Shown one piece after another: positions 24,327 through 32,723 of a DNA stretch of 41,360 nucleotides. Source of the DNA: an uncultured Oscillospiraceae bacterium (GTDB lineage: Bacteria > Bacillota > Clostridia > Oscillospirales > Oscillospiraceae); contig CANQYW010000015.1 in the NCBI GenBank assembly GCA_947628185.1, positions 1 to 41,360 of the forward strand. The letters run 5' to 3'. Both the position numbers and the translations under genes were made by a program. Position 1 is the first letter of the stretch. The number at the start of each line of letters is the position of its first letter. The notes below the pieces were generated by a model. The model worked only from the letters and a program-made list of their open reading frames with translations, ran no database searches and had not been told where the DNA came from.

Positions 24327-24962
24327 ATGGAGGGATATCTCATCCCCGCGGGGTACGGGGAGATAGAGTACATTGAAAAGCGCTCCCGGTTCATTGGCCG
24401 CGTCTGGTACACGCCCACTGAGGCGGAGGCGCTGGAGCACATTCGGGAGATGCGGGAGAAACACTGGGACGCCAGCCACAACGTCTACGCCTACTCCATC
24501 CATGGGACCGGCGCCACCCGCTACTCCGACGACGGCGAGCCCTCCGGCACCTCCGGGATGCCGGTCTTGGGGGTATTCAAGGCCCGGGAGACGCAGGACT
24601 TCTGCTGCGTCGTCACCCGGTACTTCGGCGGCATACTTCTGGGGGCTGGGGGACTCGTGAGGGCCTACTCAAAGGCGGCGTCCATGGCGCTGGAGGCGGC
24701 GGGCCTTGCGAGGATGCGGGAGCTCGCGGAGGTCACGGTGGTGTGCGCCTACAACCACTTCGAGCGGGTGCGGGCGGAGCTCTGGCGGTCCGGCGGGGAG
24801 CTGGAGGGGGCGGAGTACGGGGCGGACGTGGAGCTCCGGGTGCTCATCCCCCCGGAGGACCTGCCGGGATTTGAGGCGCGGGTCACGGAGCTCACCTCCG
24901 GCGCGTCCCTCTTTGAGATAACAGGCCGGGTGGAAAAACCAGTGGGAATAAAAAATTCATAA
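24327..24962 (+). CDS. YigZ/IMPACT-family protein
   Basis: A 211-aa protein of the YigZ/IMPACT (UPF0029) family. Motifs: EYIEKRSRFIGRVW near the start, HNVYAYSIHGTGATRYSDDGEPSGTSGMPVL, and VTRYFGGILLGAGGLVRAYSKAA. The C-terminal domain has the ferredoxin-like fold seen in YigZ. The family is linked to translation control in eukaryotes, and its bacterial role is poorly defined. It is translationally linked to hflX, itself a ribosome factor, which suggests a shared stress or translation context. Confidence 0.93.
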   Translation: MEGYLIPAGYGEIEYIEKRSRFIGRVWYTPTEAEALEHIREMREKHWDASHNVYAYSIHGTGATRYSDDGEPSGTSGMPVLGVFKARETQDFCCVVTRYFGGILLGAGGLVRAYSKAASMALEAAGLARMRELAEVTVVCAYNHFERVRAELWRSGGELEGAEYGADVELRVLIPPEDLPGFEARVTELTSGASLFEITGRVEKPVGIKNS

Positions 24963-25029
24963 AATTACGCTTGAAATGGCCGGTGCTATATTGTATCCTT
25001 GTTCAATAATCATCACATGAGGTATTTAT

Positions 25030-26118
25030 ATGGAAGAGAGAGTGTATGTTCCCTGGGAACTGATGGCGTCCTTCATCCGCGACGCCTTTATGGCCTACGG
25101 CGCGCCACGGGAGGACGCGGAGATCTGCGCGGACGTCATATTGGAGAGCGACAGGCGCGGCATAGCGAGCCACGGCTGCAACAGGCTCAAGCCCATATAC
25201 CTTGATAGGTTCGAGAACGGCACACTCCTGCCCAAAACGGAGCTCACGGTCCTCAAGGAGACGAAGACCACCCTGGTCCTCGACGCCCACGACGGCCTCG
25301 GCATGGTGGCCAGCTACCGCGCCATGGAGCGGGCCATAGAGAAGGCCAAGGCCTGCGGCATGGGGGGCGCCGCAGTGAAGAACTCCACCCACTACGGCAT
25401 AGCCGGTTACTGGGCCTCCATGGCGGCCCGGGAGGGGCTAATCGCCATATGCGGCACCAACGCCCGTCCCGCCGTGGCCCCCACGGGGGGAGTCGAGAAT
25501 ATGCTGGGCACCAACGCCCTCACCATAGCCCTCCCCACGGACGAGGACTTCCCCTTCGTCCTCGACTGCGCCACATCCACTGTCCAGCGGGGCAACATAG
25601 AGGTCTGGGCCCGGGAGGGCAAGCCCACGCCGGAGGGGGCCGTAATAGGGCACGACGGCAAGTACCTCACGGACAGCGCCCAAATCCTAAGGGACCTCCT
25701 GGCCGGGAAGGCGGCCCTCACCACCTTCGCCGGGTACAAGGGGTACGGGTACTCCATGGTGGTGGAGATTCTCTCCTCTGCCCTTGTGGGCGGGCCCTTC
25801 ATGCGGATGCTCTCCGGCATTGATGAGGACGGCGGCTCCAAGCCCTACCACCTGGGCCACTTCTTCTTCGTAATAGACCCGGAGGCCTTTTTGGGGGCGG
25901 AGACCTTCAAAAAGACGGCCGGGGAGATCTGCCGCCAGCTCCGGGCCTCCCAGCGGGCGCCGGGGGTGGACAGGATATACACCGCCGGGGAGAAGGAGTA
26001 TATCGCCTGGCAGGAGCGCCGGAGTACCGGCGTCCCGGTGGAGCCCTCAGTGCAGCGGGAGCTCCTTGAGGTGCGGGACAAACTGCGCCTTGACTACGTA
26101 TTTCCTTTTGAGAAGTGA
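25030..26118 (+). CDS. Malate/L-lactate dehydrogenase family (type II) oxidoreductase
   Basis: A 362-aa NAD(P)-dependent dehydrogenase of the Ldh_2 family, a fold distinct from Rossmann malate dehydrogenases. Characteristic segments: ESDRRGIASHGCNRL, a probable catalytic His in VKNSTHYGIAGYWA, TNARPAVAPTGG, LGTNALTIALP, VLDCATSTVQRGN and KGYGYSMVVEILSSAL. Members act on malate, L-lactate, ureidoglycolate, sulfolactate or diketogulonate, so the substrate is open. GAGGT lies about 8 bases upstream of the ATG. It is followed after 5 bases by a lipoprotein gene that looks unrelated. Confidence 0.88.
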   Translation: MEERVYVPWELMASFIRDAFMAYGAPREDAEICADVILESDRRGIASHGCNRLKPIYLDRFENGTLLPKTELTVLKETKTTLVLDAHDGLGMVASYRAMERAIEKAKACGMGGAAVKNSTHYGIAGYWASMAAREGLIAICGTNARPAVAPTGGVENMLGTNALTIALPTDEDFPFVLDCATSTVQRGNIEVWAREGKPTPEGAVIGHDGKYLTDSAQILRDLLAGKAALTTFAGYKGYGYSMVVEILSSALVGGPFMRMLSGIDEDGGSKPYHLGHFFFVIDPEAFLGAETFKKTAGEICRQLRASQRAPGVDRIYTAGEKEYIAWQERRSTGVPVEPSVQRELLEVRDKLRLDYVFPFEK

Positions 26119-26123
26119 TTTAG

Positions 26124-27413
26124 ATGAAAAGAGCAAGAATATTGGCCCTCGTCTCCCTCCTGTGTCTCCTCCTCATCCTCCCGGCCTGCTCGGAGGAGGC
26201 CGGGACACCGCCCCCCGCTGAGACCAACTACACGGCGGAGAACATAGCCGCGGCTGTCATAATGAGTCAGGAGCACATGCCGCCCCTCGTGGCGGTGGAG
26301 GAGGACGAGGAGTTCGAGTACTATAAGAGCCTCTACCTCGGCGATCTATCCTCGGAGGCAGAGGGGGGCGTCATATGTTTCCCCTTCGGTCCCGAGGCCA
26401 GCGAGGTGACGGTCTTCCTCATGTCCTCCCCCGAGGCGGCGGAGAGTGCGGCGGAGCCCCTGCGCCAATATACCGTCACCCGCGCCGGGGCCTTCCAGGG
26501 CTACGCGCCACAGGAGGCGGAGCTCGCCGGTGAGGGCGTCGTCCTCACCCGTGGGGCCTTCGCGGCGGTCGTCATATGCGAGGACACCGAGGCCGCCGAG
26601 GCCGCCTTTGACGCCTGTTTCGGCGACGACGCGCCGGAGCCCCCGGAGCTCGCGCCCCTGCTGGCGGTGGACGGCTCCTGGCTCATAGACGACCCCGGTG
26701 GAGACGATACTGACGATCCCGGCGGGGACAACACTGACGAACCCGACGATCCCGAGGGTCCTGACGTTCCCGAGGGCCCCGAGGGCCCCGGCGGGGACGA
26801 CCCAGATCCGGCGGTGGACGTCTACGACCACGACGCGGTCCTCGCCGCCTTCGAGACCGGCGACTCCTCCGGCCTCTCCCCGAAGAATCTCGCCATATTG
26901 GAGGCCTGCCGCACGGCCATTGACTCCGTTATCGCGGAGGGCATGACGGACTACGAGAAGGAGCTGGCCATACATAACTACATGATAAACGCCGCCGATT
27001 ACGACGAGGCGGAGCTCTCCCACGCGGCGGCGGGGCTCATCCCCGACCCCGACAACGACAACCCCTACGGTTTCCTGCTCCACGGCAAGGGCATCTGCCT
27101 GGGGTACACCAACACCTTCCAGCTATTTATGGATATGCTGGGCGTGGAGTGCCTGACGGTCCACGGTTTCGCCTACGACTGGACGGAGGACCACGCCTGG
27201 AACATGGTGTGTCTGGACGGCGAGTGGTACTGCGTGGACGTCACCTGGGACGACCCCGTCTCGAACCTCGATTCCAACGACGAGAGGATGTTTTACTACA
27301 CGCGCAAGTACTTCAACGTCACAAGTGAGTTCATGCGGGACTGGGACCACCAGTGGCTGGAGGAGGTGCCGGAGGCCACGGCCACCAAGTACTCCTGGGA
27401 CTCCATGAACTGA
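26124..27413 (+). CDS. Lipoprotein with DUF4358-like and transglutaminase-like domains
   Basis: A 429-aa secreted lipoprotein. The signal peptide has lipobox LILPAC (Cys22). Residues of about 35-170 resemble DUF4358 (EFEYYKSLYLGDL, then a segment like VFLMSSPEAAESA). Residues of about 185-235 are an Asp/Gly/Pro/Glu-rich linker. The C-terminal transglutaminase-like/protease domain has Cys325 (GKGICLGY), His357 (EDHAWNMV) and Asp372 (VDVTWDDP), an intact catalytic triad, so it could cross-link or cleave peptides or cell-wall material outside the cell. DUF4358 is assigned by resemblance only. A strong terminator follows. Confidence 0.85.
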   Translation: MKRARILALVSLLCLLLILPACSEEAGTPPPAETNYTAENIAAAVIMSQEHMPPLVAVEEDEEFEYYKSLYLGDLSSEAEGGVICFPFGPEASEVTVFLMSSPEAAESAAEPLRQYTVTRAGAFQGYAPQEAELAGEGVVLTRGAFAAVVICEDTEAAEAAFDACFGDDAPEPPELAPLLAVDGSWLIDDPGGDDTDDPGGDNTDEPDDPEGPDVPEGPEGPGGDDPDPAVDVYDHDAVLAAFETGDSSGLSPKNLAILEACRTAIDSVIAEGMTDYEKELAIHNYMINAADYDEAELSHAAAGLIPDPDNDNPYGFLLHGKGICLGYTNTFQLFMDMLGVECLTVHGFAYDWTEDHAWNMVCLDGEWYCVDVTWDDPVSNLDSNDERMFYYTRKYFNVTSEFMRDWDHQWLEEVPEATATKYSWDSMN

Positions 27414-27438
27414 CCGTTCGGATAAAGCAAAATGCCAA

Positions 27439-27478
27439 AAAATGCGCCCTGCCGTCAAAAATACGGCAGAGCGCATTT
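27439..27478. terminator. Bidirectional terminator between the lipoprotein gene and spoVAC
   Basis: A stem of about 15 bp (AAATGCGCCCTGCCGT at 27440-27455 with ACGGCAGAGCGCATTT at 27463-27478, one bulged A) with A/T-rich flanks on both strands. It serves the convergent genes on either side. Confidence 0.85.
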
Positions 27479-27497
27479 AATTTTCCCCAGCAGAAGT

Positions 27498-27938
27498 TTA
27501 TAATTTAAAAAGTACCAGAATTACCCCGTAGATTATGCTCGTGGCTATGCCGAAGACTATCACCGGCCCCGCTATGACGAACATCTTAGCCGCCGTGCCG
27601 GTTATATAGCCCTCGCTCTTGAACTCCAGCGCCGGGGAGACGACGGAGTTTGAAAATCCGGTTATCGGGACGAGTGTCCCTGCGCCGGCGAACTTCGCGA
27701 TCTTGTCATAGACCCCAACGCCCGTCAGCAGCGCCCCCAGGAACACGAGTATTATGCTGGTGGCGGTGGCGGCGTCCTCCTTGGGGAGGCCCCAGGCCGC
27801 GAGGCCGTCCGTTATCCCCTGGCCGGCGCAGCAGATGAGCCCGCCCACGGCGAAGGCCTTGAGCATATTGGGGAGGAGCTTTGAGTTGGGCGTCTTCCGC
27901 TTTACGTACTCGCCGTACTCTTTATTTGTCATCTTCAT
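27498..27938 (-). CDS. spoVAC: Stage V sporulation protein AC (SpoVAC)
   Basis: A 146-aa membrane protein with about four hydrophobic segments and the SpoVAC/AE family motif KAFAVGGLICCAGQGITD near residue 28, followed by LGALLTGVGVYDKIAKFAGAGTLVPITGFSNSVVSPALEFKSEGYITG. SpoVA proteins move dipicolinic acid into and out of the spore core. A GAGGA lies 8 bases before the ATG. Usually spoVAC is followed by spoVAD and spoVAE, but here a terminator follows at once and no partner is present in the window. It shows the organism is an endospore former or derives from one. Confidence 0.93.
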   Translation of the reverse strand: MKMTNKEYGEYVKRKTPNSKLLPNMLKAFAVGGLICCAGQGITDGLAAWGLPKEDAATATSIILVFLGALLTGVGVYDKIAKFAGAGTLVPITGFSNSVVSPALEFKSEGYITGTAAKMFVIAGPVIVFGIATSIIYGVILVLFKL

Positions 27939-28020
27939 GGCAGTATCCTCGCTTTCATTTCATCACAAGATATGATTTGCCCGCAGGGGGAGATTATTCT
28001 TTAATATGCGCCACCCGCAC

Positions 28021-28049
28021 TTGTAAATTTTTATGAATTAATATAAAAT
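28021..28049 (+). promoter_or_regulatory. Probable promoter of the two-component genes
   Basis: TTGTAA (28021-28026), 17-bp spacer, TAAAAT (28044-28049), in an AT-rich gap. It lies about 31 bases ahead of the response-regulator ATG. Confidence 0.6.
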
Positions 28050-28079
28050 ATCACCATATACGAGTAAAGGCGGCATCAT

Positions 28080-28751
28080 ATGTACAGGCTCTATATAGTT
28101 GAGGACGACCCCGGCATAACCGGGGCGATAGCGCGGATAGCCGGCGCCTGGGACCTGGAGGCCCAGTGCGCCGAGGACTTCCGGGACATAATAGGGGAGT
28201 TCGTCCGGTTCCAGCCCCACATCGTGCTCATGGACATCACCCTCCCGTTTTTTGACGGCTACCACTGGTGCTCCGAGATAAGGCGCGTCTCCAACGTGCC
28301 CATCATCTTCATCTCCTCCGCTGACACCAGCATGAACATCGTCATGGCCATGAACATGGGCGCGGACGACTTCATATCGACACCCTTTGACTCCCAGGTC
28401 CTGATGGCGAAGATCCAGGCACTGCTGCGAAGGGCCTACGACTTCGCGGGTACGTCCTCGCTCCTTGAGCACCGGGGGGCGATCTTGAATACCTCCGACG
28501 CCACCCTCACCTACATGGGGGAGCCCGTGGCCCTCACGAAAAACGAGTTTAAGATCTTGAGCTGTCTCCTTGAAAATAAGGGGCGGGTGGTGAGCCGGGA
28601 GCGGCTCATGGAGCGGCTCTGGCGCACTGAAAGTTTCATTGACGACAACACCCTCACCGTGAACGTGAACCGCCTGAGGCGAAAACTTGACGCCGCGGGG
28701 CTATACGGGTTCATCGGCACGCGGCCCGGCCTTGGGTACATTGTGGAGTGA
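28080..28751 (+). CDS. Response regulator, OmpR/BceR type
   Basis: A 223-aa regulator. The receiver domain has acidic residues E8-D9-D10, phosphoacceptor D52 (VLMDITLP) and switch Ser80. The normally invariant Lys before Pro is Thr101 (FISTPF), encoded by ACA. The C-terminal winged helix (about 130-223) is OmpR-like: LTKNEFKILSCLLENKGRVVSRERL and DDNTLTVNVNRLRRKL. Its closest type is BceR, the activator of Bce antimicrobial-peptide transporters, which fits the adjacent kinase and ABC genes. It overlaps the kinase region by only a few bases. Confidence 0.92.
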   Translation: MYRLYIVEDDPGITGAIARIAGAWDLEAQCAEDFRDIIGEFVRFQPHIVLMDITLPFFDGYHWCSEIRRVSNVPIIFISSADTSMNIVMAMNMGADDFISTPFDSQVLMAKIQALLRRAYDFAGTSSLLEHRGAILNTSDATLTYMGEPVALTKNEFKILSCLLENKGRVVSRERLMERLWRTESFIDDNTLTVNVNRLRRKLDAAGLYGFIGTRPGLGYIVE

Positions 28752-28753
28752 AT

Positions 28754-29743
28754 ATGAGATTTTTTTGGAGCTATCTCGTCTCGCGCCGGCGTCTCCTGGG
28801 GGTGCTGGCCGGGGTGCTAATAATATTTATCGCAAGTTTCGCCCTCTATCGACTGCCCCTGGGGGCGGTCATGTACCCGGCGCTCATCTCCTTTGCCGTC
28901 GTCGCGGCGGCGGGGGCGCTGGACTTTATCGCCGTGAGGCGGCGTCACCTGGAGCTCCGGCGTCTCGCCTCCCTCCCCGCCTCCCTCCTGGAGGTCCTGC
29001 CGGCGCCGTCGGGGCCGGTGGAGGCGGACTACCAGGAGATCCTCCGGGCGCTCCGGGAGGAGTACACGGGGCTGGAGCTAACATACAGCGGCAAGATGCG
29101 GGACATGACGGAGTATTACGCCCTCTGGGCACACCAGATAAAGACGCCCATCACCTCCATGGGTCTCGCCCTTGAGAGCGAGGACTCCCCCCTCGCCCGG
29201 AGACTCACCTCGGATCTCCGGGACATACAGCGGTACGTCGACATGGTGATGGCCTTCCTGCGGGTGGACTCGGAGAGCAGCGACTTTGTCTTCCGGGAGC
29301 ACCCCATCGACGCCATAGTCCGGGAGTCCGTGGCGGGGTTCGCCTCCCAGTTCATCTCAAAGCGGATACGCCTTGACTATGAGACAATCCCGGGGACGGT
29401 GGTAACGGACGAGAAGTGGCTCTCCTTCGTCTTAGGGCAGCTCCTCTCCAACGCCCTCAAGTACACAAAATCCGGGGCCGTCAGCATCTACATGGAGGAG
29501 CCAAAGGCGCTCTGCATCTCTGACACAGGCATCGGCATCGCCCCGGAGGACCTGCCCAGGGTCTTCGAGCGGGGTTACACCGGCTGCAACGGCCGGGCGG
29601 ACAAGCGGGCCAGCGGCATCGGCCTCTACCTCTGCCGCCGCGTCTGCGAGAAACTGGGCGTGGGGATATCCATAGAGTCGGAGCTGGGCGCGGGGACGAC
29701 GGTGAAACTCGACCTCCGGCAGTACGAGCTCCGCCGGGAGTGA
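28754..29743 (+). CDS. Intramembrane-sensing histidine kinase, BceS type
   Basis: A 329-aa kinase with two N-terminal membrane helices (about residues 12-32 and 38-60) and almost no extracellular part between them, the hallmark of Bce-type kinases that sense through their transporter. The phosphorylated His127 lies in YYALWAHQIKTPITSM. The ATPase domain has LSNALKYTKSG (N box), DTGIGIAPEDL (G1) and GIGLYL (G2). The ATG at 28754 has GGAG 5 bases upstream, just after the regulator's stop. Confidence 0.93.
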   Translation: MRFFWSYLVSRRRLLGVLAGVLIIFIASFALYRLPLGAVMYPALISFAVVAAAGALDFIAVRRRHLELRRLASLPASLLEVLPAPSGPVEADYQEILRALREEYTGLELTYSGKMRDMTEYYALWAHQIKTPITSMGLALESEDSPLARRLTSDLRDIQRYVDMVMAFLRVDSESSDFVFREHPIDAIVRESVAGFASQFISKRIRLDYETIPGTVVTDEKWLSFVLGQLLSNALKYTKSGAVSIYMEEPKALCISDTGIGIAPEDLPRVFERGYTGCNGRADKRASGIGLYLCRRVCEKLGVGISIESELGAGTTVKLDLRQYELRRE

Positions 29744-29776
29744 CAAAAATGTAAGAGTGACCGGGGGAAATGTAAG
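29741..29776 (+). promoter_or_regulatory. BceR-type binding site upstream of the transporter genes
   Basis: TGACA-AAAA-TGTAA at 29741-29754 is an exact match to the TNACA-N4-TGTAA inverted repeat described for BceR of Bacillus subtilis. It begins within the stop codon of the kinase gene. A second ATGTAAG half-site recurs 21 bases later (29770-29776), two helical turns away, as in primary/secondary BceR site arrangements. Confidence 0.75.
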
Positions 29777-29815
29777 CCGCCTCTATGGCGGGACATTTCC
29801 CCCATCTGCTATTAT
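29763..29815 (+). promoter_or_regulatory. Inverted repeat and activator-dependent promoter of the transporter genes
   Basis: GGGGGAAATGT (29763-29773) is the reverse complement of ACATTTCCCCC (29793-29803), with inner GCCGCC/GGCGG pairing. A -10 TATTAT follows at 29810-29815, but nothing resembling a -35 lies 17 bases upstream, as expected for a promoter that needs its response regulator. Confidence 0.6.
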
Positions 29816-29842
29816 GTTGCCATCCCGAAAATGGAGGTAAAC

Positions 29843-30607
29843 ATGAGTATACTTGAAGTTTCAAATCTCAGAAAGGTCTACAGCAGCCGTTTCGGCACAA
29901 GCACCGTAGCGGCGCTGAAGAACGTCAATTTCACCGTGGAGGCCGGGGAGTACGTGGCCATAATGGGCGAGTCCGGCTCCGGCAAGACGACGCTCCTCAA
30001 TATCTTAGCGGCCCTCGACAAGCCCACCGGCGGTGTGGTCCGGCTCGACGGCCTGGAGCTCACGAAGATACATGAGTCCGCCGCCGCGTCCTTCCGGCGG
30101 GACAACCTGGGGTTCGTCTTCCAGGAGTTCAACCTCTTGGACACCTTCACCATCCAGGACAACATCTTCCTGCCTCTCGTGCTCTCGGGCGTGGCCCACC
30201 GGGATATGGAGGCGAGGCTCGCGCCGGTGGCCAGGGACCTGGGGATAATGGAGCTCCTTAAAAAGTACCCCTACGAGGTCTCCGGCGGACAGAAACAGCG
30301 GGCGGCGGTGGCCCGGGCCCTCATAACGAACCCGAAGATCATCCTGGCGGACGAGCCCACCGGGGCGCTGGACTCCAAGTCCACTGACGAGCTCCTGCGG
30401 CTCTTCGCCAAGGTGAACTCCACCGGCCAGACCATCCTCATGGTCACCCACTCCGTGAAGGCCGCCAGCTCCGCCGGGCGCGTGCTCTTCATTAAGGACG
30501 GCGAGGTCTTCCACCAGATCTACCGGGGCCGGGACAGCGACAGCCAGCTCTACCAGAAGATCTCCGACACGCTGACACTCCTTGCGACGGGCGGTGACGG
30601 CGTATGA
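29843..30607 (+). CDS. Bce-type ABC transporter ATP-binding protein
   Basis: A 254-aa ATPase of the MacB/LolD/BceA group. Walker A GESGSGKTT (42-50), Q-loop FVFQEFNLLDTFT, signature VSGGQKQRAAVARAL, Walker B IILADEPTGALDSK, H-loop VTHS. It starts at MSILEV with GGAGGTAA upstream. It pairs with the large permease encoded next, whose ATG overlaps its stop. Bce modules detect and remove cell-wall-active peptides such as bacitracin from lipid intermediates. Confidence 0.95.
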   Translation: MSILEVSNLRKVYSSRFGTSTVAALKNVNFTVEAGEYVAIMGESGSGKTTLLNILAALDKPTGGVVRLDGLELTKIHESAAASFRRDNLGFVFQEFNLLDTFTIQDNIFLPLVLSGVAHRDMEARLAPVARDLGIMELLKKYPYEVSGGQKQRAAVARALITNPKIILADEPTGALDSKSTDELLRLFAKVNSTGQTILMVTHSVKAASSAGRVLFIKDGEVFHQIYRGRDSDSQLYQKISDTLTLLATGGDGV

Positions 30608-32649
30608 AACTCGGATTCTACCCGCGCCTGGCCTCTGACGGCATAAGGAAGAATAGGCGCATGTACCTCCCCTACCTCATGACCACCACCGCCATGGTGG
30701 CCATGCACTACATCATAGGGTACTTGACTGTGGGCGGCGCGCTGGAGAACGTCCCCGGGACGGCGTTCATCACGAGCCTCCTCTACACCGGCGGCTGGGT
30801 GGTGGCGGTCTTCTCCGTAATATTCCTATTCTACACGAACTCCTTCCTCATCCGCCGGAGAAAGCGGGAGTTCGGGCTCTACAACATCTTGGGCATGGGA
30901 AAGTGGAACATCGGGAGGATACTCCTGTGGGAGTCCCTCATCACCGCCCTCATCTCCCTCACGGCGGGTCTCCTAATTGGGGCGCTCCTCTCCAAGGCGG
31001 CGGAGCTCATGCTAATAAACCTCATCAACGGGGAGGTAAATTACGTCCTCCGGGTCTCACCCGCCGCAGCTGTGGTGACGATCTCGGTCTACTCCGGCAT
31101 ATTCCTGCTGCTACTTCTAAATTCTCTCTGGCAGATACGCTCCTCCACCGCCATCTCCCTTTTAAGAAGCGAGAATTACGGCGAGAGACCGCCCCGGGCG
31201 AACTGGCTCGTGGGAGTGCTGGGGGTGCTCATCCTGGGCGCCGCCTACTACATCGCCGTCACCATCCGGGACCCGTTGACGGCCGTCGGAGCCTTCTTCA
31301 TCGCGGTGGTGATGGTGATAGTTGGCACCTACATGGTGATGATCTCCGGCTCCGTCCTGTTCTGCCGGATCCTGCAGCGGAACAAGCGCTATTACTACAA
31401 CCCCCGGCACTTCGTCTCCGTCTCCTCCATGGTCTACCGCATGAAACGCAACGGCGCGGGGCTCGCCTCCATATGTATCCTCTCCACCATGGTGCTGGTG
31501 ATGATATCCTCCACCACCAGCCTGTATTTCGGCCAGAGGAGCGCCCTCCGGGAGCGCTACCCCAGGGAGCTGAACTTGCAGTTCTACATGAAGGACGCCT
31601 CGTATCTGTCGGACGAGAACGTCTCCTCCCTCCTCTGGGAGGTGGAGGCCGTGAACACCGCCCAGGGCATAACAGCCCAGAACGTATACGGCTACAGGGC
31701 GGCCTCGGTGTCGGGGCTCCTGGAGGACGGCGAGGTGGAGCTCGACTCCAGCGCCCTCAGCGGTTTCAATCTCAGCACCTTCTCAAGCGTCTACAGATTT
31801 ATATTCATGCCCATTGAGGACTTCAACGGGGTCGCCGGCACGGACTACACCGTGGGACCCGGAGAGGCGGTGGCCTGCGTCTTCCGCTCGGAGATAGATT
31901 GCGACACCATAAGTTTCACCGATGATGTCTCCTACAGGATAGTCGCGAAACCGGACACCTTCATCCCCAATCCAGGCTCCTCCATGGAGATGATCCCCAC
32001 CATCATACTGGCCGTCAGCGACCTTGACTCCCTGGGAGAGCTCAGAGACATGCGCGACTACAACGGTTTCCCCATCCTCCAGTACACCTGGAACTACAAC
32101 TACGACACCGGCGCGGACGCCGAGGCCCAGACCCGGCTCTATGACGCCCTCCGGGACAAGTTCACCTCCAACCCCACGCTCAGTGAGTTCTTCGGTTTCA
32201 CAGGCCGCTCCATAGAGTGCCGCGAGGTGGAGAGCCAGGACTTCCTCTCCCTCTACGGCGGCCTCTTCTACGTGGGGATCGTGCTCAGCATAGTATTCAG
32301 CTGCGCGGCGGTGCTCATCATCTACTATAAGCAGATATCCGAGGGCTACGAGGATGAATCCAGGTTCGAGATAATGAAGAAGGTGGGCATGACCGACCGG
32401 GAGATCCGCCGGAGCATTAACTCCCAGCTCCTGACAGTCTTCTACCTACCCCTCATCTTCGCCGCGATGCACCTCATCTTCGCCTTCCCCTTGATAAAAA
32501 AGCTCCTCTCCCTCCTGCAGATGATAAATAACCTCCAGCTCTTCGCCATAACGACGGGCCTGAGCCTCGGGATCTTCGCGCTCCTCTACATGCTGGTCTA
32601 CAGGGCCACGTCAAACGCCTACTACAGGATAGTCCGTGGAGCGAGATGA
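30604..32649 (+). CDS. Bce-type ABC transporter permease (FtsX family)
   Basis: A 681-aa permease. Predicted layout: one N-terminal helix, an FtsX-domain trio (about residues 55-160 with FLIRRRKREFGLYNILGMGKW), further helices, a large extracellular domain (about residues 310-520) and a C-terminal FtsX trio with FEIMKKVGMTDREIRRSI. This ten-helix design with a big external domain between helices 7 and 8 is specific to BceB. The extracellular domain decides which peptide is recognised and is poorly conserved, so the drug cannot be inferred. The ATG overlaps the ATPase TGA. Confidence 0.93.
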   Translation: MKLGFYPRLASDGIRKNRRMYLPYLMTTTAMVAMHYIIGYLTVGGALENVPGTAFITSLLYTGGWVVAVFSVIFLFYTNSFLIRRRKREFGLYNILGMGKWNIGRILLWESLITALISLTAGLLIGALLSKAAELMLINLINGEVNYVLRVSPAAAVVTISVYSGIFLLLLLNSLWQIRSSTAISLLRSENYGERPPRANWLVGVLGVLILGAAYYIAVTIRDPLTAVGAFFIAVVMVIVGTYMVMISGSVLFCRILQRNKRYYYNPRHFVSVSSMVYRMKRNGAGLASICILSTMVLVMISSTTSLYFGQRSALRERYPRELNLQFYMKDASYLSDENVSSLLWEVEAVNTAQGITAQNVYGYRAASVSGLLEDGEVELDSSALSGFNLSTFSSVYRFIFMPIEDFNGVAGTDYTVGPGEAVACVFRSEIDCDTISFTDDVSYRIVAKPDTFIPNPGSSMEMIPTIILAVSDLDSLGELRDMRDYNGFPILQYTWNYNYDTGADAEAQTRLYDALRDKFTSNPTLSEFFGFTGRSIECREVESQDFLSLYGGLFYVGIVLSIVFSCAAVLIIYYKQISEGYEDESRFEIMKKVGMTDREIRRSINSQLLTVFYLPLIFAAMHLIFAFPLIKKLLSLLQMINNLQLFAITTGLSLGIFALLYMLVYRATSNAYYRIVRGAR

Positions 32650-32654
32650 CGTCA

Positions 32655-32694
32655 AAAATGCCCCGTGCGGATCTTTTTTTGATCCGCACGGGGC
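32655..32694. terminator. Terminator between the BceB-type and thioesterase genes
   Basis: A perfect 14-bp stem (GCCCCGTGCGGATC at 32660-32673 with GATCCGCACGGGGC at 32681-32694) and a seven-T loop. The run of T follows it on the minus strand (CATTTTTGAC), so it best serves the thioesterase gene, but it also sits 10 bases after the permease stop. Confidence 0.85.
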
Positions 32695-32723
32695 CTGCTC
32701 GTCTCAATTTATGAAGATCCGCC

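Noticed and set aside
27939-28020. Sigma-G promoter upstream of spoVAC
   Set aside because: GAATA-like and CATA-like elements are present, but their spacing (about 20) is off the consensus, so I could not support a site.
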